DNA of 64,000 nucleotides from assembly GCF_013618865.1 (NCBI RefSeq), contig NZ_JABSOE010000015.1, forward strand, positions 1 through 64,000, in the 5' to 3' direction. A program made the position numbers and the translations under genes. Each line of letters starts with the position of its first letter. The stretch's first letter is position 1. Shown piece after piece: positions 33,696 through 40,650 of this stretch. Source of the DNA: Phocaeicola faecicola (lineage in GTDB: Bacteria > Bacteroidota > Bacteroidia > Bacteroidales > Bacteroidaceae). A model generated the notes under the pieces. That model worked only from the letters and a program-made list of their open reading frames with translations. It did no database searches and was not told the origin of the DNA.

Positions 33696-34364
33696 TTAAG
33701 GGCGTGCTTTCAGGGATGCCTTGCAAAGGCCGTTCAGTCCGCACGTCTCACACTTGGGGTTCCGGGCCGTACAGACATAGCGTCCGTGTAGGATGAGCCA
33801 GTGGTGCGCTTGCGGAACAATGGCTTCGGGAAGATACTTCATCAGATGCTTTTCCGTAGCCAGCGGGGTAGTACAGCTTTGGGGAACCAGTCCGATGCGG
33901 TGGCTCACACGGAACACATGCGTATCTACAGCCATAGTGGCCTTGTTGAAGACGACACTCTGAATCACATTGGCCGTTTTGCGTCCCACTCCCGGCAGTT
34001 TAACCAGTTCTTCCAGAGTTGACGGTACTTCACTGTGGAAATCACGGACCAGCATCTGTGCCATTCCCACCAGGTGTTTGGACTTGTTGTTCGGGTAACT
34101 TACACTCTTGATGTATTCGAAGATAATTTCCGGAGTACTGGCTGCCATGGCTTCCGGTGTCGGGAAGTCGCGGAACAGCGGAGGGGTAATCATGTTGACC
34201 CGTTTGTCCGTGCACTGGGCACTTAATATGACCGCTACCAGCAGTTCAAAAGGATTGCTGTAATACAGTTCGGTCTCAGCTACAGGCATGGCTTCCTTAA
34301 AGTAAGCGATGACCTGTTCGTATAGTTCTTTCTTTCTCATAATCTGTTGTGTTAAATCATGCAA
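33696..34364 (-). CDS. nth: Endonuclease III (DNA glycosylase/AP lyase)
   Basis: 222 residues, normal for Nth. Base-excision repair enzyme that removes oxidised pyrimidines and nicks the abasic site. The helix-hairpin-helix LVKLPGVGRKTANVIQ lies near 115-130, with the catalytic Lys in VGRKTAN, and the catalytic Asp in AVDTHVFRVSHR near 145. The iron-sulfur cluster motif CTARNPKCETCGLNGLC closes the protein (Cys-x6-Cys-x2-Cys-x5-Cys). The start at MHDLTQQIM may be a few codons too long; MRKKELYEQ is an alternative. It lies 80 bp downstream of corA on the same strand and could share its transcript. Confidence 0.95.
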   Translation of the reverse strand: MHDLTQQIMRKKELYEQVIAYFKEAMPVAETELYYSNPFELLVAVILSAQCTDKRVNMITPPLFRDFPTPEAMAASTPEIIFEYIKSVSYPNNKSKHLVGMAQMLVRDFHSEVPSTLEELVKLPGVGRKTANVIQSVVFNKATMAVDTHVFRVSHRIGLVPQSCTTPLATEKHLMKYLPEAIVPQAHHWLILHGRYVCTARNPKCETCGLNGLCKASLKARP

Positions 34365-34444
34365 TCATTGGCTGTTCAACTTTGCTTTTCCAGCCTTTTA
34401 TTCAGACCCGTCTGCTGGACTCCCATTGTCTCAGATTTCCGGGA

Positions 34445-35485
34445 TCAATTCCATTTCTTGTATTTCAGATAAATAAATACCGATACGGCAGCGACAATCA
34501 TCAGTCCCCAGGCAAAGAAATAACCGTATCTCCAGCTCAGTTCCGGCATCCACTGGAAGTTCATTCCCCAGATACCGGCCAGGAAGGTCAAGGGGATGAA
34601 GATGGTAGAAACAATGGTGAGTTGTTTCATGATGCCGTTCATCCGTTGGTCGTTGTTCGACAGGTAGAGGTCGACCAGGGCCGAAAGCATGTCCCGGCAC
34701 CCCTCCAGTGTCTGCAACACAAACTGCAGGTGGTCGTTCACGTCGTTGAAGAAAGGACGGTTGGCCTTATGAAGCAGTTTGTTCTCGGCATGAAACAGCT
34801 TGTTGATCTGCTCTTTCAGCGGAAAAATACTCTTCTTGATCAGCCGGTAATTCCGGCGGAAGAGCTGGATGTCCTCAATGCCGGGCTGCTTGTCCGGGTT
34901 GGGTGACAAAAAATGCTCTTCCAGGTCCTCCAGTTCATCCTCCATCTGCGAGATGATGGACATGAAACTGGCCATGGCACTGTTCAGAATCACACTGAGC
35001 AGATAGTCGGACTGCCTGTTACGGATTTTGAGAATGTTTTTCTGCAGTGCGGCATGGATATCATCGAAAAAATCAGTCTCCTTCTCTACGAAAGTCAGCA
35101 CAAAATTCTCTCCCTGGATGACACACAGCTGCTGAGGCACATATTCTCCCTCTTTTTTCGGAAGAAGCCGCTTCAGAATCACTACGTTATACGCTTCATG
35201 CTCCTCAATCTTGGTCAGGTGATTGGAGTTCAGGATGTCCTGTGTCGTCAGAAAGTCAATCTGAAAATATTCACAGACTTTCTGGATCACCTCTGCATTC
35301 TGCAGTCCGTGTATCTGAATCCAGTTGATGGCATCCTGCCTCAATGACGGAATCAGACTCTCCATGTCTTCACCGTGAGCCGTAACCACCCCCGTACTTT
35401 CGTAACTGTACAGATGCAGGTGGGTAGGGGTGGAATTATGTCCCGTATAAGTGAGCTTCTCACTCAGCAGATTGTTCTTTGTCAT
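34445..35485 (-). CDS. corA: CorA-family magnesium/cobalt transporter
   Basis: 346 residues. Large cytoplasmic N-terminal domain (about 1-280) with long helices, then two membrane helices at the C-terminus (about 285-305 and 318-338). The selectivity signature GMNFQW occurs after the first membrane helix (FLAGIWGMNFQWMPEL), equivalent to the family GMN motif. This pentameric inner-membrane channel imports Mg2+ and, in some members, Co2+ or Ni2+. Start at MTKNNLLSEKL lies 28 bp from a well-formed minus-strand promoter. It is divergent from the queuosine operon. Confidence 0.94.
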   Translation of the reverse strand: MTKNNLLSEKLTYTGHNSTPTHLHLYSYESTGVVTAHGEDMESLIPSLRQDAINWIQIHGLQNAEVIQKVCEYFQIDFLTTQDILNSNHLTKIEEHEAYNVVILKRLLPKKEGEYVPQQLCVIQGENFVLTFVEKETDFFDDIHAALQKNILKIRNRQSDYLLSVILNSAMASFMSIISQMEDELEDLEEHFLSPNPDKQPGIEDIQLFRRNYRLIKKSIFPLKEQINKLFHAENKLLHKANRPFFNDVNDHLQFVLQTLEGCRDMLSALVDLYLSNNDQRMNGIMKQLTIVSTIFIPLTFLAGIWGMNFQWMPELSWRYGYFFAWGLMIVAAVSVFIYLKYKKWN

Positions 35486-35512
35486 AGCGGTCGTTGTATC
35501 TTCCTGTTTCTA

Positions 35513-35544
35513 CAAAATTATAAAAATCTTGCAGATTCCGCAAA
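35513..35544 (-). promoter_or_regulatory. Promoter of corA
   Basis: On the minus strand TTTG (35544-35541), 20 bp, then TAATTTTG (35520-35513). Both boxes and spacing match the Bacteroides consensus. It overlaps the divergent promoter of the queuosine operon, so the two transcripts share a control region. Confidence 0.75.
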
Positions 35545-35559
35545 TCCTTCTTACCTTTG
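35529..35559 (+). promoter_or_regulatory. Promoter of the queuosine operon
   Basis: TTG at 35529-35531, 20 bp, TACCTTTG at 35552-35559. Predicted transcription start near 35566, giving a leader of about 80 nt before the ATG at 35648. Confidence 0.75.
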
Positions 35560-35596
35560 CAGCCGATTAACAAAAAAGAGAACGTTCACATGCGAT

Positions 35597-35645
35597 GCCG
35601 TGAATAACGGCCGTGTATTCTAGAACACCACGTAAAAAACAGGAG
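35597..35645 (+). promoter_or_regulatory. Candidate preQ1-type riboswitch leader
   Basis: The leader of the transporter/queC/queF operon has a 5-bp hairpin (GCCGT/ACGGC, 35597-35611) directly followed by a second small stem (CGTG/CACG, 35612-35632) whose loop contains TTCTAGAACAC, then an A-rich tail (TAAAAAAC) running into the ribosome-binding site AGGAG at 35641-35645. The loop and tail resemble parts of the preQ1-I aptamer (TTCTAG, ACACC, AAAAAAC), and loop bases TTCT could pair with AGGA of the ribosome-binding site. The stem is shorter than usual and the match is by eye, so this is only a candidate. Confidence 0.3.
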
Positions 35646-35647
35646 CG

Positions 35648-36334
35648 ATGAAAAAAGAAAATCTCGTATCAGTACCCTTTATGGTTTTGGGTATTGTGTT
35701 TTGTGTCTGCCTGGTTGCAGCCAATCTTTTAGAAACCAAAGTTGTCCAGATGGGTCTGATTACCGTAACTGCCGGACTTATTGTTTTTCCGATTTCTTAC
35801 ATTATCAATGACTGTATTGCCGAAGTCTGGGGCTTCCGTAAGGCACGTCTGATTATCTGGATGGGATTCCTCATGAATTTCATGGTGGTAGCCCTGGGAC
35901 AGATTGCCGTAGCCTTGCCGGCTGCTTCGTTCTGGGAGGGAGAAGAAGGATTTAATTTCGTCTTCGGTATGGCTCCCCGTATTGCAGTGGCCAGTCTGAC
36001 CGCCTTCCTGGTGGGCTCTTTCATCAACGCCTATGTCATGAGCCGTATGAAAGTGGCTTCTCAGGGGCGTAACTTCTCGGCGCGTGCCATTCTTTCTACT
36101 GTGGCAGGCGAGAGCGCCGATTCACTGATTTTCTTCCCGCTGGCTTTCGGGGGACTGATGCCGCTGACGGAACTGGCCAAGCTGATGCTGGTACAGGTGG
36201 TATTGAAAACCGCCTATGAAGTGATTATCCTGCCGGTAACCATCCGGGTGGTGAACTACATCAAGAAAGTGGACGACAGCGACGTCTACGACGAGCACAT
36301 CTCTTACAATGTATTGAAAATTAAAGATATCTGA
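35648..36334 (+). CDS. Queuosine precursor transporter (YhhQ/VUT family)
   Basis: 228 residues with about six membrane helices (about 8-28, 36-55, 68-92, 108-130, 150-175 and 180-205). It matches the VUT/YhhQ family of inner-membrane queuosine-precursor importers: [23 protein letters not shown] and the C-terminal segment [14 protein letters not shown] carry conserved acidic residues in the membrane. Next to queC and queF, a role in importing preQ0/preQ1 or queuine-type bases is well supported. Start ATG preceded by AGGAG at 7 bp, a strong site for this genome. First gene of a three-gene operon; queC begins 3 bp after its stop. Confidence 0.92.
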   Translation: MKKENLVSVPFMVLGIVFCVCLVAANLLETKVVQMGLITVTAGLIVFPISYIINDCIAEVWGFRKARLIIWMGFLMNFMVVALGQIAVALPAASFWEGEEGFNFVFGMAPRIAVASLTAFLVGSFINAYVMSRMKVASQGRNFSARAILSTVAGESADSLIFFPLAFGGLMPLTELAKLMLVQVVLKTAYEVIILPVTIRVVNYIKKVDDSDVYDEHISYNVLKIKDI

Positions 36335-36336
36335 TC

Positions 36337-37008
36337 ATGGATAACGGAAAAGTACTGGTTGTCTTCAGTGGTGGTCAGGATTCTACCACCTGCCTTTATT
36401 GGGCAAAGAAGCATTTCAAGGAAGTATATGCATTGAGTTTTATTTACGGACAGAAGCACGTGAAGGAAGTGGAACTGGCCCGTGAACTGGCCCGCAAGGC
36501 CGGAGTGTCGTTCGACGTAATGGATGTATCCTTTATCGGTCATCTGGGAAAGAACTCCCTGACGGATACCTCTATCCGGATGGACGAAGAGAAGCCCGAA
36601 GGAAGTTTCCCTAACACCTTTGTGCCCGGACGCAATCTGTTCTTTTTGAGCATTGCTGCCGTGTATGCCCGTGAAAGAGGCATCAGCCACATGGTGACGG
36701 GAGTCTCGCAGACCGACTTCAGCGGATATCCCGACTGCCGTGACGCCTTCATCAAGTCGCTGAACGTGACACTGAACCTGGCCATGGACGAGCAGTTTGT
36801 GATCCATACTCCGCTGATGTGGATTGACAAGGCACAGACCTGGGCCCTGGCCGATGAACTGGGTGTGCTCGATATCGTCCGTTACGAGACCCTTACCTGC
36901 TACAACGGAATTGTAGGAGACGGCTGCGGACACTGTCCGGCCTGTAAGTTGCGCCGTGAGGGACTGGAGAAGTATTTGAACGAAAAATCACAGTCCGAAC
37001 GCCGCTAA
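36337..37008 (+). CDS. queC: 7-cyano-7-deazaguanine synthase QueC
   Basis: 223 residues. ATP-dependent conversion of 7-carboxy-7-deazaguanine and ammonia to preQ0. The PP-loop [13 protein letters not shown] near the N-terminus binds [20 protein letters not shown] near 95 and [18 protein letters not shown] near 125 are family motifs, and the zinc site is at the C-terminus ([19 protein letters not shown], four Cys). Full length. It sits between the transporter and queF, so the operon covers precursor uptake plus the last two preQ1 steps. queD and queE are not in the window. Confidence 0.97.
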   Translation: MDNGKVLVVFSGGQDSTTCLYWAKKHFKEVYALSFIYGQKHVKEVELARELARKAGVSFDVMDVSFIGHLGKNSLTDTSIRMDEEKPEGSFPNTFVPGRNLFFLSIAAVYARERGISHMVTGVSQTDFSGYPDCRDAFIKSLNVTLNLAMDEQFVIHTPLMWIDKAQTWALADELGVLDIVRYETLTCYNGIVGDGCGHCPACKLRREGLEKYLNEKSQSERR

Positions 37009-37050
37009 CCGTGCCGGACTGACTTTTGATTAATGTGAAGTGTAGGAAGT

Positions 37051-37506
37051 ATGAAAAGAGAAGATGAATTGACGGTGCTGGGTAAGACCACCGCCTACAA
37101 GCAGGATTATGCACCCGAGGTGCTCGAGGCTTTTGTCAACAAGCATCCGGAGAATGATTATTGGGTACGTTTCAACTGCCCGGAGTTTACCAGTCTGTGT
37201 CCGATTACCGGACAGCCGGATTTTGCGGAAATCCGTATCAGCTATTTGCCGGATGTGAAGATGGTGGAAAGCAAGAGTCTGAAACTGTATCTGTTCAGTT
37301 TCCGCAACCACGGTGACTTTCACGAGGACTGTGTGAACATCATCATGAAGGACCTGATCCGGTTGATGGATCCGAAATACATCGAAGTGACGGGAATCTT
37401 TACTCCGCGTGGAGGAATATCCATTTATCCGTACTGCAACTACGGTCGTCCCGGTACGAAATACGAGGAACTGGCCGAGTACCGGATGCGGAATCATGAC
37501 CTCTAA
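37051..37506 (+). CDS. queF: NADPH-dependent preQ1 synthase QueF
   Basis: 151 residues, the short single-domain type. It reduces the nitrile of preQ0 to the aminomethyl group of preQ1. [19 protein letters not shown] near 40-60 includes the Cys that forms the thioimide and a following Asp; the QueF motif is [25 protein letters not shown] near 70-95. [15 protein letters not shown] near the C-terminus is also typical. It follows queC by 42 bp. A terminator hairpin lies about 110 bp downstream. Confidence 0.97.
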   Translation: MKREDELTVLGKTTAYKQDYAPEVLEAFVNKHPENDYWVRFNCPEFTSLCPITGQPDFAEIRISYLPDVKMVESKSLKLYLFSFRNHGDFHEDCVNIIMKDLIRLMDPKYIEVTGIFTPRGGISIYPYCNYGRPGTKYEELAEYRMRNHDL

Positions 37507-37615
37507 CGGATGTGTATCGCCTGTCCATGTGGCAGAAGCGTAGGGGCAGCCGTCACACACGAGATGTGTAAGCACGATAAGTTATAAGAGAGAATAAAGA
37601 CAGACTTAAAAAATG

Positions 37616-37654
37616 TATCCGCTTGCTTTTCCCGTAGGGAATCGCAGGCGGATA
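37616..37654 (+). terminator. Terminator of the queuosine operon
   Basis: Nested hairpin: TATCCGCTTGC pairs with GCAGGCGGATA (one G-T pair), with TTCCC/GGGAA inside, followed by TTTTATT. It lies between convergent queF and dnaX. On the minus strand it is followed by CATTTTTTAAG, so it could serve both. Confidence 0.8.
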
Positions 37655-37705
37655 TTTTATTAAAGTGTGATGAATGTATATGGGCAAAAGTAGCCCGAAG
37701 GGGAA

Positions 37706-39613
37706 TCAGGACAACTCCAGGTCGAACTCCTCCTTCAGTTTTTTCAGGTACGGATTCTTCTGGCTCATCATCTGGAAGCGCTCCAGGTGACTGTAGGCCC
37801 TGACGTTCTCGTTCTGTTCGCTTACCCGTACCGTCATCTCAATCTTCCGGTTGTGGAGCTGCTTGCGCAGGTGTGCCGTAATCTGTGGAGCAAGCTGCTG
37901 CATGTAGCGCTGCACCATTTCATTGTCTACCGCTACCTCAAAGGTAGTCTGGTTGTTCAGCAGATGCGGATGCAGGTTCATCATGCGGGCCGCATTGGCA
38001 GCCTCTTCCTTCGGCAACTGAGCCGCAAATTCCCTCCAGTAGTAGTCCAGGTCTTTCTCGTTGAAGATATAGTCTTCGTAGTCGGCCTGACTGGCAGCCG
38101 GATTCGGAGTGACGGCAGCGGCAGCCTTTACCTGCTTTTCAGGAGTATGCGGCTTGTGGATGGAGAATCCCATGCTGCCGGCTTTCATGACCGGAATCTT
38201 CTTGTCGCCTGCCGGAGCAGCCTGCGGGGCTGTACGTGCCGTAGCTGTCGCAGTGGTGCTGCCTGCCGTGGCCGTAGCTGTTGGAGCCGTCTGTGCCGGC
38301 CGTTGGGTGACAGGAGCCTGTGCTCCTGCCGGAGCGGCTTGTGGGGCCGGATTTCCGGCCGGTACGGCAGTGGCCGTAGCCGTAGCCTGCGGGGAAGTAC
38401 CTCCCGTTTGTCCCGTAGGCACTATTACGTATTGGGTTCCGCCGGCAGTGGCTGCCTGCTGGTTGAAGACGGGTTTAATCTGCTGCTTAGGGCCACGCCC
38501 CTCACTGTGGCCGTCCTCCTCCAGTGTCAGTTGGGAAACCTGTATCAGTGTCAGTTCAATCAATAATCGCTTGTTCTTGCTCAGCCGGTAGTTCAGGTCG
38601 CAGTCGTTGCAGAGTTTCATGGCCTTGAACAGGAACTGCGGACTGCATTTCTGTGCCTGCTGCTGGTAGCGCTCGCGGATGGAGGCTCCCACTTCCAGCA
38701 ACTGCAGGGTCTCCGGGTCACGGCTGACCAGCAGGTCACGGAAGTGAGAGGTCAGTCCGGTGATGAAATGGCTGCCGTCGAATCCCTTCTTCAGCACGTC
38801 ATTGAACACCAGCAGACAGTCGGTCACCCGGTTTTCCAGCAGGTAGTCGGTGAGCTTGAAATAATATTCGTAATCCAGCACGTTCAGGTTTTCGATGACG
38901 CTCTGGTAGGTAATGTGTCCGTTGGTGAAGCTTACTACCTGGTCGAAGATGGACAGTGCATCTCGCATACCTCCGTCGGCCTTCTGTGCGATGACGTTCA
39001 GTGCCTCCGGTTCGGCTTCGATGCCTTCCTTCCGGGCAACATTGGCCAGGTGTTCCACCATATCGGCAATGTTGATACGGCTGAAGTCATAAATCTGGCA
39101 GCGGCTCAGGATGGTAGGCAGAATCTTGTGCTTCTCGGTAGTGGCCAGGATGAAGATGGCATGATGAGGCGGCTCCTCCAGTGTTTTCAGGAAGGCATTG
39201 AAGGCAGCCTGCGACAGCATGTGCACCTCGTCGATGATGTACACCTTGTACTTTCCGATCTGGGGAGGGATGCGCACCTGCTCGATGAGGGAACGGATAT
39301 CCTCCACCGAGTTGTTGGAAGCCGCATCGAGCTCATGAATATTGTACGACCGCTGCTCGTTGAACGCCTGACAGGACTCACACGCATTGCATGCCTCACC
39401 TTCTGCCGTGGGATTCAGACAGTTGATGGTCTTGGCGAAGATACGGGCACAGGTGGTTTTACCTACTCCGCGCGGACCGCAAAACAGGTAAGCGTGTGCC
39501 AGTTTCTGGCTGGCAATGGCATTTTTAAGGGTAGTAGTCAGTGCGCGTTGTCCGACCACCGTATCGAAAGTGGCGGGACGGTATTTGCGTGCCGATACAA
39601 TATAGTTCTCCAT
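37706..39613 (-). CDS. dnaX: DNA polymerase III subunits gamma/tau
   Basis: 635 residues. Clamp-loader ATPase. Walker A FCGPRGVGKTTCARI lies near 45-60, four-Cys zinc site around CLNPTAEGEACNACESC, Walker B VYIIDEVHML near 125, and sensor 1 LATTEKHKILPTILSRCQ near 155. Domain III helices extend to about 365. A linker of about 85 residues (about 390-475), almost entirely Ala, Thr, Pro, Gly and Gln, separates this from a C-terminal tau-like domain (about 500-635) that should contact the polymerase or helicase. The repetitive linker codons create long antisense reading frames. No obvious A-rich slippery site for gamma frameshifting was noticed. Confidence 0.96.
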   Translation of the reverse strand: MENYIVSARKYRPATFDTVVGQRALTTTLKNAIASQKLAHAYLFCGPRGVGKTTCARIFAKTINCLNPTAEGEACNACESCQAFNEQRSYNIHELDAASNNSVEDIRSLIEQVRIPPQIGKYKVYIIDEVHMLSQAAFNAFLKTLEEPPHHAIFILATTEKHKILPTILSRCQIYDFSRINIADMVEHLANVARKEGIEAEPEALNVIAQKADGGMRDALSIFDQVVSFTNGHITYQSVIENLNVLDYEYYFKLTDYLLENRVTDCLLVFNDVLKKGFDGSHFITGLTSHFRDLLVSRDPETLQLLEVGASIRERYQQQAQKCSPQFLFKAMKLCNDCDLNYRLSKNKRLLIELTLIQVSQLTLEEDGHSEGRGPKQQIKPVFNQQAATAGGTQYVIVPTGQTGGTSPQATATATAVPAGNPAPQAAPAGAQAPVTQRPAQTAPTATATAGSTTATATARTAPQAAPAGDKKIPVMKAGSMGFSIHKPHTPEKQVKAAAAVTPNPAASQADYEDYIFNEKDLDYYWREFAAQLPKEEAANAARMMNLHPHLLNNQTTFEVAVDNEMVQRYMQQLAPQITAHLRKQLHNRKIEMTVRVSEQNENVRAYSHLERFQMMSQKNPYLKKLKEEFDLELS

Positions 39614-39650
39614 ATGGTTGTATTTATGATAATTTTAATGTTCGTACCTA

Positions 39651-39658
39651 CAAAAGTA
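39651..39658 (-). promoter_or_regulatory. -7 box of dnaX
   Basis: Minus strand TACTTTTG matches TAnnTTTG, about 40 bp upstream of the dnaX start. The -33 box is not at the ideal spacing. Confidence 0.45.
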
Positions 39659-39701
39659 CATAAAATATCGGTTTCAACACCTGCCTCCCGTTCAAAATTT
39701 A

Positions 39702-39709
39702 TATCTTTG
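39702..39709 (+). promoter_or_regulatory. -7 box of the DivIC-like operon
   Basis: TATCTTTG matches TAnnTTTG, 27 bp upstream of the ATG at 39736. No good -33 box is seen. Confidence 0.5.
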
Positions 39710-39735
39710 TCGCGTGAACTGTTATACCTTGTTTT

Positions 39736-40044
39736 ATGAGCAGATTGAAGTATATATGGAATTATGTGTGCCGCCACAAATACATGATCACCATCCTGGT
39801 GTTCGTGCTGATCATTGGTGTGCTCGACGATAACAGCCTGATCCGGCGGGTTTCCCACTGGCGTGAGATACGGGAACTGAATACGGAAATTGAGCGTTAC
39901 CGCAGTCAGTATGAAGAGGACAGCCGGGCGCTGAAGGAACTGACATCGAATCCCGAGGCACTGGAAAAGATTGCCCGCGAGAAGTACAAGATGAAAAAGG
40001 CGGATGAGGATATTTTTATTTTTGAAGAAGATTTGGAACACTAA
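39736..40044 (+). CDS. Septum formation protein of the DivIC/FtsB family
   Basis: 102 residues: short cytoplasmic N-terminus, one membrane helix (about 15-35, YMITILVFVLIIGVL), then a coiled coil (about 45-75, REIRELNTEIERYRSQYEEDSRALKEL) and the C-terminal LEKIAREKYKMKKADEDIFIFEE typical of FtsB/DivIC. It is a bitopic divisome protein that bridges FtsL and FtsQ/DivIB. It is followed after 9 bp by a small membrane protein gene and shares a divergent promoter region with dnaX. DivIC versus FtsB naming is a matter of convention. Confidence 0.9.
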   Translation: MSRLKYIWNYVCRHKYMITILVFVLIIGVLDDNSLIRRVSHWREIRELNTEIERYRSQYEEDSRALKELTSNPEALEKIAREKYKMKKADEDIFIFEEDLEH

Positions 40045-40053
40045 GGATTTTAT

Positions 40054-40401
40054 ATGAAGAAACTCGATTCTTATGTATATATGGCAGGAGGTGTCCTGCT
40101 GTTGCTGGGGGCTGTGCTCCAGATTACCCGTCTGGTATGGGCGCCCTATGTCTATTTGATTGGAGCGGTACTGTTTGCCTATGTGCAGGTGAAGTCCCGT
40201 TACGAAGGCCGTAACATCGTCATCCGCCGCCTGCGCCGGCAGCAGCTGATCGGGGCGGCTTTGCTCATCGTGGCCGGTGTCATGATGCTGCTTTGGCACC
40301 GCAACGAATGGATTGCCTGCCTGAGTGTGGCAGCTGTCCTGCAGTTGTACACGGCCTTCCGCATCCCGCAGGAAGAGGAACGCGAAAAGAACCGGAAATA
40401 A
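40054..40401 (+). CDS. Small four-helix membrane protein, unknown function
   Basis: 115 residues with four hydrophobic segments (about 8-25, 27-45, 65-82 and 85-102) and basic loops (QVKSRYEGRNIVIRRLRRQQ). No recognisable family motif. It is in an operon with the DivIC-like gene (9 bp gap), which is a conserved-looking arrangement but does not prove a role in division. It ends with a charged tail (PQEEEREKNRK). Confidence 0.75.
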   Translation: MKKLDSYVYMAGGVLLLLGAVLQITRLVWAPYVYLIGAVLFAYVQVKSRYEGRNIVIRRLRRQQLIGAALLIVAGVMMLLWHRNEWIACLSVAAVLQLYTAFRIPQEEEREKNRK

Positions 40402-40478
40402 CGGGCCGTTGCCGCAGTGCGAGGAAAGGTTTTCCTTTCTCCCGTTGCAGGTAATCTGTTGCCTGTCGATTAATAATC

Positions 40479-40520
40479 AAACCCTCGTATGCAGGTCGTG
40501 CAACCTGCATACGAGGGTTT
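40479..40520 (+). terminator. Terminator of the DivIC-like operon
   Basis: An 18-bp perfect stem (starting AAACCCTCGTATG) with a 6-nt loop, ending in five T residues. A weaker, similar hairpin follows at about 40522-40566. Such doubled hairpins between convergent genes insulate them. Confidence 0.9.
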
Positions 40521-40589
40521 TTCGACTTCCGTCCGAGGGTTCTACAACCTCCGCACGGAGGTCGGAGTCTTTTCTTTAAAAAAAATGAA

Positions 40590-40629
40590 AACCGACAAAG
40601 GAGAATGAAAAAATCCTCCCTTGTCGGTT
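40590..40629 (-). terminator. Terminator of the DPP11-like peptidase gene
   Basis: A 14-bp stem with a single mismatch (AACCGACAAAGGAG / CTCCCTTGTCGGTT) and a 12-nt loop. On the minus strand it is followed by TTTTCATTTTTTTT. It lies about 20 bp after the stop codon at 40651. Confidence 0.88.
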
Positions 40630-40650
40630 CTTTTATTTCAAATCAGCCGT

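Noticed and set aside
38744-39739. 331-codon plus-strand frame opposite dnaX.
   Set aside because: Fully antisense to the conserved ATPase domain of DnaX; no recognisable features.
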